Positions 17,986-26,305 of a DNA stretch of 64,000 bases are shown piece after piece. Position 1 is the stretch's first letter. Each line of letters opens with the position of its first letter. Position numbers and translations under genes: made by a program. This stretch comes from an uncultured Bacilli bacterium. Its GTDB lineage: Bacteria; Bacillota_I; Bacilli_A; RF39; UBA660. A model generated the notes under the pieces. That model ran no database searches. It had not been told where the DNA came from and saw nothing but the letters and a program-made list of their open reading frames with translations. The stretch covers positions 161,988 through 225,987 of the forward strand of contig CAKOOS010000001.1 in NCBI GenBank assembly GCA_934098735.1, given 5' to 3'.

Positions 17986-18742
17986 AATTGTTACGGTTAC
18001 GAATAAATCATTAGCTTTAAAATTAAAAGAAAAAGAGGTAACATTGCTTTATCCTCTTTCTTCATATTGTACTGGATATGAAGAATATTTTGATATTAAT
18101 GAAGTAGATGATTTTTGTTTAGTAAATAGAATACTTAATGATGATGATTTAGATAATTTAGAAAAGATATTAAAAAATAGCAATATTAAAGGAATTGTTT
18201 TTGATGACCTAGGCTTAATTCAAATTATCAAGGATATGCCAATAGTTAAAATATTGCTTTTGGATCATATTGCTTGTAGTACTAGTTCCATTAATTATTA
18301 TTTAGATTATGTAGATAGTGTTGTTGTTTCTAATGACTTAACTAAAAAAGAAATTCAAAATATAACTTTAAATGCTAAGAAGAAAGTTGTAATTAATGTC
18401 TTTGGATTAAAAACACTAATGTATTCTAGAAGAACGCTAGTTTCTAATTATGAAATATATCATGACTTACCTTTTAAAAATGTAATTAATGCTTCAATTG
18501 ATTCAAAAAAATTTAAAATAATAGAAAATAAATTTGGAACAAAATTTTATGCTTACCCATATTATAATGCTTTAGAGCTATTGGATCTTTCTAATGTTTT
18601 GTATTTTTGGTATGATCCAATTTTACTTGATGATGACAAAATAATGGATATTGTTTTTAATAATAATATTAAAAATATTGAAACTGATGAAATATTTTTA
18701 AATAAGAAAACAGTTTACAAGGTGGGTGATTTAGATGCCTGA
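17978..18742 (+). CDS. trhP1: tRNA U34 hydroxylation protein, TrhP1/YrrN-like (U32 paralogue)
   Basis: 254 residues with a TIM-barrel-like strand/helix rhythm: strands such as KGIVFDDLGLI, VKILLLDHIAC and VDSVVVSND, and a late LYFWYDPILLD. There is none of the Cys-rich signature seen in its neighbour. It is placed in U32/YrrN by position between trmR and the U32 peptidase-like trhP2, as in Bacillus, and by general similarity; sequence alone is weak. It is shorter than Bacillus YrrN (about 309 residues). In Bacillus YrrN and YrrO are needed for ho5U34 formation. It overlaps both neighbours by 8 bp. Confidence 0.65.
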   Translation: MNKIVTVTNKSLALKLKEKEVTLLYPLSSYCTGYEEYFDINEVDDFCLVNRILNDDDLDNLEKILKNSNIKGIVFDDLGLIQIIKDMPIVKILLLDHIACSTSSINYYLDYVDSVVVSNDLTKKEIQNITLNAKKKVVINVFGLKTLMYSRRTLVSNYEIYHDLPFKNVINASIDSKKFKIIENKFGTKFYAYPYYNALELLDLSNVLYFWYDPILLDDDKIMDIVFNNNIKNIETDEIFLNKKTVYKVGDLDA

Positions 18743-19922
18743 GTTACTAGCACCAGCTGGTGATTTTGAAAAAATGAAGTTTGCTTTTTTATATGGTGCT
18801 GATGCGGTATATTGCGGTGGACAAAATTTTAGTTTAAGAGCTAATGCTAAGAATTTTAATTTAGATGAACTAAAACAAGCTACATTGTATACTCATAGTT
18901 TAAATAAAAAAATATATGTTACTGTTAACATTGTCTTTCACGATGATGATTTTGAAGGCCTAGATACTTATTTGCAGTATTTAGATCAAATTAAAATTGA
19001 TGGAATTATTGCTAGCGATATTTCAGTAATTAAAAGAGTTAAGGAATTAAATTTAAGTTTGAATATTTGTTTATCTACTCAAGCTAGTACTTTAAATAGT
19101 AGAGCTATAGCTTTTTGGAAGAATTTAGGTGTTACTAGAGTTGTTCCTGCAAGAGAAGCATCAAAGAATGATCTTAAAAGATTAAAACAAACTGGAATTG
19201 AAATAGAAACATTTATTCATGGTGCTATGTGCACTTCTTTTAGTGGTAAATGTGTGTTATCTAATTATATGTGTTTACGAGATTCTAATCGTGGAGGATG
19301 TGCGCAAGTGTGCCGTTGGATTTTCAAAACTGATGAAAATGTTGATTTAACGATAATGCCTAAAGATTTAAATATGATTCCCTTTATTAAAGAAGAAATT
19401 GAAATGGGAATTGATTCTTTTAAAATTGAAGGAAGAATGCGATCTATATATTATGTTTCCACAATTTTATTAGCTTACAGAAGAATGATTGATGCTGCTT
19501 TAAATAATACTTTAACATTAAAATGCGAAAACTATTATCTAAATGTTTTAAATAGATGTGCAAATAGAGAATCTAGTCCACAGTTTTTTGATAAAATTCC
19601 AGGAGTAAATGAAGAATACTGGAATGGAAGAAATGAGGTATCTAATCAAGATTTTTTGGGATTAGTACTAGATTATGATGAAAAAAATAAAATGGTAACT
19701 TTAGAAGTACGTAATTATTTTGAAGTAGGATATGATGTTCAGTTTTTTGGGCCAAATATGGAAACATTTAATTTTAAAATTAATAAAATGTATAATGATT
19801 TTGATGAAGAAATTAATGTTGCTAGACATCCAAAAAGTATAGTTAAAATTCCAATTTCTGTACCTTTGGAAAAATACGCAATGATGAGAATAAAAGTGTT
19901 TGACAAAAATGAACTTTTATAG
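18735..19922 (+). CDS. trhP2: U32 family protein, tRNA U34 hydroxylation factor TrhP2/YrrO-like
   Basis: 395 residues of the U32 (collagenase-like) family: N-terminal PELLAPAGDFEKMKFAFLYG and YCGGQNFSLRANAKNF, the EXFIHGAMC-type segment (ETFIHGAMCTSFSGKCVLS), then a Cys cluster through CLRDSNRGGCAQVCRW. The Cys residues probably bind an Fe-S cluster. Such proteins use prephenate-dependent chemistry to make 5-hydroxyuridine at tRNA position 34. It ends the ireB-to-trh operon; greA has its own promoter inside the end of this gene. Confidence 0.9.
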   Translation: MPELLAPAGDFEKMKFAFLYGADAVYCGGQNFSLRANAKNFNLDELKQATLYTHSLNKKIYVTVNIVFHDDDFEGLDTYLQYLDQIKIDGIIASDISVIKRVKELNLSLNICLSTQASTLNSRAIAFWKNLGVTRVVPAREASKNDLKRLKQTGIEIETFIHGAMCTSFSGKCVLSNYMCLRDSNRGGCAQVCRWIFKTDENVDLTIMPKDLNMIPFIKEEIEMGIDSFKIEGRMRSIYYVSTILLAYRRMIDAALNNTLTLKCENYYLNVLNRCANRESSPQFFDKIPGVNEEYWNGRNEVSNQDFLGLVLDYDEKNKMVTLEVRNYFEVGYDVQFFGPNMETFNFKINKMYNDFDEEINVARHPKSIVKIPISVPLEKYAMMRIKVFDKNELL

Positions 19923-19928
19923 TAATAT
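19900..19928 (+). promoter_or_regulatory. Promoter of greA
   Basis: TTGACA (19900-19905), 17-bp spacer, TAATAT (19923-19928), embedded in the 3' end of trhP2. Confidence 0.8.
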
Positions 19929-19966
19929 TATGAACTGTAAATTGAAATTAAAAAGGAGATATAAAA

Positions 19967-20434
19967 ATGAAGAAGGAAAGTAAATTTATTATGACTGCTG
20001 AAGGTTTTTTAGAAGCGGAAACAGAATTAAATGAGCTTAAAAATGTTCGTCGTCCTGAAGTTATAAAAGCCTTAAAAGAAGCAAGAGCTTTAGGTGACTT
20101 ATCTGAAAATGCTGATTATGATGCTGCTAGAAATGAACAAGCTATAATTGAAGCTAAAATACAAGAATTAGAATTTAAACTTGAACATGCTGAAATTATT
20201 GACAATAAAAATAAAAATGAAGTAAATCTTGGTTCAATGGTTACAATAAGTTATGACGATGGAGAAGAAGAAGAATATAAAATTGTAGGTTCTATGGAAG
20301 CTGATCCATTTGAAAATAAAATATCTAATGAATCTCCTTTAGGAATAGCTTTATTAAAACATAAAATTGGTGATACAGTAAAAGTTGATAGTCCTAATGG
20401 TGGATATAATATAAAAATAGAAAAAATTGCTTAA
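19967..20434 (+). CDS. greA: Transcription elongation factor GreA
   Basis: 155 residues: an N-terminal antiparallel coiled coil with the acidic tip (LGDLSENADYDAARNEQ) that enters the RNA polymerase secondary channel to stimulate transcript cleavage, and the C-terminal FKBP-like domain (ESPLGIALLKHKIGD). Full length for the family. AAAGGAGAT precedes the ATG. In Bacillus greA follows the same upstream operon with udk between; udk is absent here. Confidence 0.97.
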   Translation: MKKESKFIMTAEGFLEAETELNELKNVRRPEVIKALKEARALGDLSENADYDAARNEQAIIEAKIQELEFKLEHAEIIDNKNKNEVNLGSMVTISYDDGEEEEYKIVGSMEADPFENKISNESPLGIALLKHKIGDTVKVDSPNGGYNIKIEKIA

Positions 20435-20455
20435 TTATGGAGAATGTATTATAAT
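20427..20455 (+). promoter_or_regulatory. Promoter of tig
   Basis: TTGCTT (20427-20432), 17-bp spacer, TATAAT (20450-20455). It overlaps the last codons of greA and lies 24 bp before the tig start. Confidence 0.7.
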
Positions 20456-20478
20456 AAGTAATCAAGGAAGGAAAATTT

Positions 20479-21723
20479 ATGAAGAACGTACATGAAGTAG
20501 AAATTAAATTGGAAAAGGAATGGGTATCAGCTCTTGATGCTACATTTAAAAAGAAAAATAAGGAAGTTAAAATTGATGGCTTTCGTAAAGGCATGGCACC
20601 AAAGGATATGTATATAAAGAAATTTGGTATTGAATCTTTATATATGGATGCTGTTGATACTTGTATTGGTATCGCTTATAAGAAAGCTTTAGAAGAACAA
20701 AAATTAGTACCAGTAATTGAACCTAGCGTAGATGTTACAGGAATTAGTGATACAAATGTAATATTTAAGTTTACAATTATTACTAAACCTGAAATAACTC
20801 TTGGGGAATATAAAAATTTAAAAGTAAAAAAAGAAAAAGTAACTGTTAGTGATGAAGAAGTTAATCATGAAATTGAACACATGAGATCTCACATGGCTGA
20901 TGTAGTTGTTAAAGAAAATGGAGAAGTAGCAATTGGCGATACTGCTGTAATTAGCTTTACTGGTATTGTTGATGGTAAAGAAGTTGAAGGAGCAAAAGGA
21001 GAAAATTATCCTCTTGAAATAGGAAGTCATTCTTTTATACCTGGATTTGAAGAAGGTTTAGTGGGCCTTAAAACTGGAGAAGAAAAAACATTAGAATTAA
21101 AATTTCCTGAAAACTATGTAGAAGATTTAAAAGGAAAAGATGTTACTTTTAAGGTTACTGTTAATGAAATTAAAACAAAGGTTTTACCTGAAATAAATAA
21201 AGAATTTTTTGAAGATTTAGGATATGAAGATGTTAAAACTGAAGAAGAATTGAAAGCTAAAGTAAAAGAAGAACTTACTCATGAAAAAGAACATCAAAAT
21301 GAAGATGCTTTTATGGATAAAGTTTTAGAAAAGGCTGCAGCAAATATGAAAATTGAACTTAATCCAGAAATAGTGGATGAAGAAGTTCATAGAATGATTA
21401 ATCAATATGCAGAACAATTAAGAATGCAAGGAATGAATATTGATGAATTTTATAAAATGACTGGTACAAAAGAAGAAGATTTACATAAACAAATGGCACC
21501 AGAAGCTGAAAAAAGAGTAAAATATCGTTATTTACTTGAAGAAATAGCTGAAAAAGAAAACTTAGATTTTACTGATGAAGAAGTAAATACTAGAGCTGAA
21601 GAAATAGCTAAATCTTATGGCATTGATAAAGCTGAACTTATTAAAAGTTTTGGATCAATGGATGTTGTAAAATATGATATGAAAATGCATAAAGCATTAG
21701 AAATTCTAAAAGAAAATAATTAA
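20479..21723 (+). CDS. tig: Trigger factor (ribosome-associated chaperone and PPIase)
   Basis: 414 residues with all three domains: the N-terminal ribosome-binding domain with the GFRKGMAPKDM signature loop, the central FKBP-type PPIase domain (GDTAVISFTGIVDGKEVEGA and FIPGFEEGLVGLKTGEEK), and the long helical C-terminal chaperone arms. It binds nascent chains at the ribosomal exit tunnel. Full length. It carries its own promoter and a GGAAGGAAAA ribosome-binding site and ends in a bidirectional terminator. Confidence 0.97.
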   Translation: MKNVHEVEIKLEKEWVSALDATFKKKNKEVKIDGFRKGMAPKDMYIKKFGIESLYMDAVDTCIGIAYKKALEEQKLVPVIEPSVDVTGISDTNVIFKFTIITKPEITLGEYKNLKVKKEKVTVSDEEVNHEIEHMRSHMADVVVKENGEVAIGDTAVISFTGIVDGKEVEGAKGENYPLEIGSHSFIPGFEEGLVGLKTGEEKTLELKFPENYVEDLKGKDVTFKVTVNEIKTKVLPEINKEFFEDLGYEDVKTEEELKAKVKEELTHEKEHQNEDAFMDKVLEKAAANMKIELNPEIVDEEVHRMINQYAEQLRMQGMNIDEFYKMTGTKEEDLHKQMAPEAEKRVKYRYLLEEIAEKENLDFTDEEVNTRAEEIAKSYGIDKAELIKSFGSMDVVKYDMKMHKALEILKENN

Positions 21724-23033
21724 GAAAGTCGATAATGACTTTCTTTTATTGTGCTTTTTAAAGTTTTTGTGCTTATAAGAACAACAAATAAAATATTAAT
21801 AATTTCGGCGAAAACCAGACTGTAAATGCCTATTTTGCAAAGTGATAATATAGTTAAAACGATAAGCTTAATAATAACACCCCATAATGTTATATTCATA
21901 GATTTTTTGGCTTTTCCTAAGGCTTGAAGAGAAGATGTTAAAACTCCTTCTAGATAGAATAATACGAAAAATGGAGCTAATATTTTAATATAATCACTAC
22001 CTGTTGTGGTATTGTATAAGGCAAATAATATTTTATCTCGAAATGTATAAATTAAAAATGATGAAATAAAGCCAATAGAAAAAGCAAATAATAAAGCTTG
22101 ATGTATTCTTCTTTTTACCATTTTAATGTTTTTCTCTCCATAATATTTACTAATTTCAGGTAGTAACGATGTTGCGATAGATGCAATAAAGAATCCGGGA
22201 GCTGTAAGAAGAGCTAAAGAGTAAGCATTGTAGGCTCCATATTCTTCTAAAATATATGAACTTGAATATCCCTTTAATAAAAGTAAATTAGTTAAAATTA
22301 TTGGCTCAAAAAAGTAACCAATATTACCAATTATGCGACTTGAAACAGTTGGCAAGGAAATATCTAAAATATCTTTTGTAATGGGTATACTTGGTTTTAT
22401 GTTTGTGTTAAAATTAATCTTTTTAGGAATGAAAAACAAAAAAACAATGATACTGCTTATTTCTGAAATTATCGTAAGAAGTATTAAACCAATAACTGCT
22501 GCCATAGTACTTATTTTCATTAGCTTTGGTAAAGCAATAACAATAATTATTAAACGAACTATTTGTTCTATAATATTACTTGTGGCATGAGGAACCATGT
22601 TTTGCTTTCCAGCAAAATACCCTTTTATAACACTTGATATAGAAACAAATGGTAAAGTTAGTGAAAAAGCAATTAAAATTGGGCTTGCTAAAGAGTTTTT
22701 TAACAGTGTATTTGCTATAAAGTCATGAGTTAAAAAAATTATAATAATTAAAATAAAGTTTATAATTAGTATTAAAACGGTGGCTGACGTTAAGATTCTT
22801 ATACTTCGGCCCTTATTTTCACTGACTAATTTTGATATGGATATTGGTATAGCTAGCGTTGCTATTGTAAGAAGAAGAGAATAGGTCGGAGTTGCAATAG
22901 TATACAAACTTATACCATATTCCCCGATAATTCTGGTATAAGCTATTTTTATGATAAAACCTAGTATTTTAGTTAGAAAGCCACTGCAAATTAAAATTAA
23001 GGTTGATTTTATAAATAAGTTTTTTTCTTTCAC
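21720..23033 (-). CDS. SpoVB/MurJ-type polysaccharide or lipid-linked precursor flippase (MOP superfamily)
   Basis: 437 residues with about 12-14 transmembrane helices. The N-terminus (KSTLILICSGFLTKILGFIIKI, shown here in part, then YTRIIGEYGISLYTIATP) is typical of the SpoVB/Ytg branch of oligosaccharidyl-lipid flippases. These move lipid-linked wall precursors across the membrane. The start is GTG (23031-23033) after AAGGGAG on the minus strand. It is divergent from relA; spoVB is also a neighbour of yrbG in Bacillus, but here it has moved about 11 kb. Whether it is involved in sporulation cannot be judged. Confidence 0.82.
   Translation of the reverse strand: MKEKNLFIKSTLILICSGFLTKILGFIIKIAYTRIIGEYGISLYTIATPTYSLLLTIATLAIPISISKLVSENKGRSIRILTSATVLILIINFILIIIIFLTHDFIANTLLKNSLASPILIAFSLTLPFVSISSVIKGYFAGKQNMVPHATSNIIEQIVRLIIIVIALPKLMKISTMAAVIGLILLTIISEISSIIVFLFFIPKKINFNTNIKPSIPITKDILDISLPTVSSRIIGNIGYFFEPIILTNLLLLKGYSSSYILEEYGAYNAYSLALLTAPGFFIASIATSLLPEISKYYGEKNIKMVKRRIHQALLFAFSIGFISSFLIYTFRDKILFALYNTTTGSDYIKILAPFFVLFYLEGVLTSSLQALGKAKKSMNITLWGVIIKLIVLTILSLCKIGIYSLVFAEIINILFVVLISTKTLKSTIKESHYRLS
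21722..21749. terminator. Bidirectional terminator between tig and the flippase gene
   Basis: AAGAAAGTC (21722-21730) pairs with GACTTTCTT (21737-21745) around a 6-nt loop with T-rich flanks. It overlaps the stop codons of both convergent genes. Confidence 0.85.
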
Positions 23034-23089
23034 AATAGATTTCTCCCTTAAAATGTTATATAATAAATATATGTTGGAAGGTGGTTAAT

Positions 23090-25216
23090 TTGCCAGATAC
23101 AATTACATTTGTTGAATTAAAACCTCGCTTGGAAAAACGAGGACGTTTTAAAGATATAGAAAAAGCTTATAATTATGCTTTAGAAGAACATAAAGATATG
23201 AAAAGGCTTACAGGTGATCCTTTTATAACTCATCCATTAGAAGTTACAAAGATATTGATGGATTTAAATGTTGATGATGTAACTATTATTGCAGCATTAA
23301 TTCATGAAGTTATAAATAATGGAACAAAAACTTATGAAGATATTGTAAATGATTTTGATGAAGAAATAGCTAAAATAGTTCTTAGTGTATCTAAAATAAA
23401 TAAGTTAGAACTTCCTGATAATAATGAATCATCTGTTATTTACTTAAGAAAAATATTAGTTGGCCTTGCAGAAGATGTTAGGGTTCTTTATATAAAGCTT
23501 GCTGATAGATTACATAACATGAGAACAAACTGGGCAATCAATCCAGCTAAACAAAAAGATAAAGCTAATGAAACAATGTCAGTACTTGTTCCAATAGCTC
23601 ATCGTCTTGGAATAAATTCTATTAAAAGCGAGCTGGAAAATCTATCTTTATATTATTTAAAACCTGATGTTTATAACGATATACTGGAAAAACTAAATGA
23701 TACAGTTGAAGAATTAAATGAGTACTTACTTGAAATGAAAGAAAGTATTATTGAACTTTTAACAGATGCTGGTATTAAGTTTGAAATTAAGGGACGAGTT
23801 AAAAGTGTATATAGTATATATAATAAACTATCTAATGGTAAAGAATGGAATAAGATATACGATATTTTAGCTTTGCGGGTGTTTGTTGAAGAAGAAAATG
23901 AATGTTATCAAGTAATTGGCCTTATTCATTCACGTTTTAGACCGATGCCTAAGAGATTTAAAGATTATATTGCAAGTCCGAAAGAAAATATGTACCAATC
24001 CTTGCATACAACTGTTTTTGGAGTAGAAGGCCATGTATTTGAGGTCCAAGTTCGTACTTACGAAATGGATGAAATAGCTGAAAAAGGTATAGCAAGTCAT
24101 TGGTCATACAAAGAAAAGGGAACTAAAAAGATTCAAAATATGATGGAACAAAAATTGGAAATGTTTAGAAATGTTATTGAATCTAGTAATAATGAAAACG
24201 ATGATGATTTTGAAAAAGCTATTAATAGTGATATTTTTAGCGATTTAATTTATACATATACTCCGAAAGGAGATGTGGTAGAACTTCCTGCTGGAGCAAC
24301 ACCAATAGATTTTGCTTATCGTATTCATTCGAGAGTTGGAGATACCACTGTTGGGGCAATTGTAAATGATCAGATAGTTCCTCTTTCTTATGAACTTAAA
24401 AATGATGATGTGGTTAATATTAAAACTAATCCGAATGGGACTCCAAATAAAGATTGGCTAAATATAGTTAAAACGCCACAAGCAAAAAATAAAATTAAGT
24501 CTTTTTTTAGTAAGCAAGATAAAGAAGAGTATATTTTAAAAGGAAAAAATATATTAGAACAAGAACTTAGAAAGAGAAAAATGGCTTTTAATGAAGTTTT
24601 AACTAATGAAGCTATTAATAAAATTTTAAAAGATTTAAAAATGAAAGATATAGATGATATATATCTTAGTATAGGTTCTTTACGTTTTACTGCTGGGTAT
24701 ATAATTAATTTAACTAAAAACGATCGTCATCAAGTTGAAGATGCATTATTTGAAAGAAAGAGAGTTTTACCTAAAATTGATTACAAAAGTGATATTTTGG
24801 TAGAAGGAACCGGAGATATTATGGTTAATATTGCTAAATGTTGTATGCCAATTAAAGGTGATGATATTGTTGGATATATTACAAAAGGACAAGGTATAAG
24901 TGTTCATAAGGCGAGTTGTAATAATATACCGCAGAATAAAGATCGGATTGTAAACGTAAGCTGGAATATGGAAGCTACTAATTATTACTATACTAATATT
25001 TATGTTATAGTTAAAAGCGGTGTAGATATGTTAGTTAATATAATCACTCAGATTGGTAAAAATGATAGTTTAGTTAAATCTTGTAATACAAAAGAAGTGG
25101 ATAATAATACAATTTATGAAATTAATGTTAGAATTAAGGATAAAGATGATTTAGAAAGAGTTAAAAAAGAAGTAAGAAAATTATCTAATGTTTTAGATGT
25201 TGTAGATTATATATAG
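23090..25216 (+). CDS. relA: RelA/SpoT homologue: (p)ppGpp synthetase with degenerate hydrolase motif
   Basis: About 708 residues in the long Rel layout: HD hydrolase domain, synthetase domain, TGS, helical, RIS zinc-finger and ACT domains. The synthetase is intact: RVKSVYSIYNKL, YDILALRV, the RFKD loop of bifunctional Rel proteins, and the catalytic Glu in FEVQVRT. The zinc-finger Cys pair lies in KCCMPIKGDD. In the hydrolase domain the first metal His (THPLEV) and KLADRLHNMRT are kept, but the family HDxxED reads HEVINN (23303-23320). So synthesis is expected and hydrolysis is doubtful. The start is probably TTG 23090 after GGAAGGTGG; a GTG at 23081 is in frame. Confidence 0.93.
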   Translation: MPDTITFVELKPRLEKRGRFKDIEKAYNYALEEHKDMKRLTGDPFITHPLEVTKILMDLNVDDVTIIAALIHEVINNGTKTYEDIVNDFDEEIAKIVLSVSKINKLELPDNNESSVIYLRKILVGLAEDVRVLYIKLADRLHNMRTNWAINPAKQKDKANETMSVLVPIAHRLGINSIKSELENLSLYYLKPDVYNDILEKLNDTVEELNEYLLEMKESIIELLTDAGIKFEIKGRVKSVYSIYNKLSNGKEWNKIYDILALRVFVEEENECYQVIGLIHSRFRPMPKRFKDYIASPKENMYQSLHTTVFGVEGHVFEVQVRTYEMDEIAEKGIASHWSYKEKGTKKIQNMMEQKLEMFRNVIESSNNENDDDFEKAINSDIFSDLIYTYTPKGDVVELPAGATPIDFAYRIHSRVGDTTVGAIVNDQIVPLSYELKNDDVVNIKTNPNGTPNKDWLNIVKTPQAKNKIKSFFSKQDKEEYILKGKNILEQELRKRKMAFNEVLTNEAINKILKDLKMKDIDDIYLSIGSLRFTAGYIINLTKNDRHQVEDALFERKRVLPKIDYKSDILVEGTGDIMVNIAKCCMPIKGDDIVGYITKGQGISVHKASCNNIPQNKDRIVNVSWNMEATNYYYTNIYVIVKSGVDMLVNIITQIGKNDSLVKSCNTKEVDNNTIYEINVRIKDKDDLERVKKEVRKLSNVLDVVDYI

Positions 25217-25224
25217 AGGAAGAT

Positions 25225-25677
25225 ATGAAGGTAGTTATACAAAGAAGTAAATATTCAAAAGTTGTTGTTGATGACAAGATAATAAATGAAATTGATTTTG
25301 GATATGTTTTACTTGTATCTTTTACAGAAACAGATTCTTTGGAAGATATTTTGAAAATGACGAAAAAAATTGCAAATCTTAGAATTTTTGATGATGAAAA
25401 TGGTATCATGAATAAATCTATATTAGAAGTTCAAGGAAAAGTACTTTCAATCTCTCAATTTACTTTATATGCAAATGCTTATGATGGCAATAGACCTTCT
25501 TATATTAAAGCATTAAAAGCAGATGAAGCAATAAAATTATATGAAAAGTTTAATGAAGAGTTAAATAAATATGTACCTACATTTCCTGGCATTTTTGGGG
25601 CAGATATGAAAGTTTCCATTTTAAATGATGGACCAGTTACAATTTTGCTGGAGACTAAAAATGGTAGATTTATTTAA
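25225..25677 (+). CDS. dtd: D-aminoacyl-tRNA deacylase
   Basis: 150 residues, normal length. It shows the N-terminal MKVVIQRSKYSKVVVDDKI strand pattern, KIANLRIFDDENGIMN, the catalytic SQFTLYA motif and the C-terminal NDGPVTI cross-subunit Gly-cisPro loop. Dtd removes D-amino acids (and glycine) from mischarged tRNAs. It follows relA by 8 bp, the classic rel-dtd pair of Bacillota, and overlaps the gtrA-type gene downstream. Confidence 0.96.
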   Translation: MKVVIQRSKYSKVVVDDKIINEIDFGYVLLVSFTETDSLEDILKMTKKIANLRIFDDENGIMNKSILEVQGKVLSISQFTLYANAYDGNRPSYIKALKADEAIKLYEKFNEELNKYVPTFPGIFGADMKVSILNDGPVTILLETKNGRFI

Positions 25678-26053
25678 AAAGTATCAAACTTTTATTAAAT
25701 ATATATTTTTTGCAATAACTTCTTTTTTACTAGATATTTGTTTATTTAAAATAATTTATATAGTAAGTAACAATATAATTATTGCTTCTTATTTAGCTAG
25801 ATTGGTATCAAGTATATATAATTATTTAGTAAATAAAAAAATAGTTTTTAGCTATAATAAAAAGAAGGATAATTCCTTTATTAAGTATTTTAGCCTTGCT
25901 GTTTTAAATGTAACTTTATCCGGAGTTTTAGTTACTTTTGTATATGATAAAATGAGTTTTGATGTAACACTTATTAAGATAAGTATAGATACTTTAATAT
26001 TTGTAATAAATTATTTTATCCAAAAAATACTTATATTTAAAAATGAAACTTGA
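25661..26053 (+). CDS. GtrA-family small membrane protein
   Basis: 130 residues with four transmembrane helices and the GtrA pattern: FIKYIFFAITSFLLDICLF at the N-terminus, then ASYLARLVSSIYNYLVNKKIVF, a basic cytoplasmic loop, and a last helix ending in IQKILIFK. GtrA proteins are thought to flip polyprenyl-linked sugars. ATG 25661 follows GGAG with 7-nt spacing; an earlier in-frame ATG at 25625 lies deep inside dtd. The 17-bp overlap with dtd suggests coupling. Confidence 0.82.
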   Translation: MVDLFKKYQTFIKYIFFAITSFLLDICLFKIIYIVSNNIIIASYLARLVSSIYNYLVNKKIVFSYNKKKDNSFIKYFSLAVLNVTLSGVLVTFVYDKMSFDVTLIKISIDTLIFVINYFIQKILIFKNET

Positions 26054-26078
26054 AAAATAATAGAAAATATAGTATATT
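26050..26078 (+). promoter_or_regulatory. Promoter of the aspS T-box transcript
   Basis: TTGAAA (26050-26055), 17-bp spacer, TATATT (26073-26078). Transcription would begin about 26085, upstream of the T-box leader. Confidence 0.7.
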
Positions 26079-26117
26079 CATAGTGTAATTTATTTGATTT
26101 AATTAGTAAAATTTAGG

Positions 26118-26289
26118 ATTTTTGAAGAGAGCTAGTGAACGGTGAAAACTAGTAAAGGAATAAATTTGAAGATAGTAAATCGGAAAAATAAACGCATGGT
26201 TTGCGATAAAAACAAAAGAGCATAGATTCTATGAATTAAGGTGGTACCGCGGAAAATGTCCGTCCTTATGATTCATGGGATTTTTATTT
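26118..26289 (+). promoter_or_regulatory. T-box leader controlling aspS
   Basis: The hallmark AAGGTGGTACCGCGG (26238-26252) binds the uncharged tRNA acceptor end. Upstream is the stem I signature AGAGAGC...GGTGAAAAC (26127 onward) and stem III CATAG/CTATG (26221-26233). A GAT triplet after GAA (26171-26173) is the likely aspartate specifier codon. The competing terminator helix is CTATGAATTAAGG against CCTTATGATTCATGG (about 26228-26278), followed by TTTTTATTT. Low tRNA-Asp charging should allow read-through into aspS. Confidence 0.93.
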
Positions 26290-26305
26290 GAAAGGAAGTT
26301 TAGAA

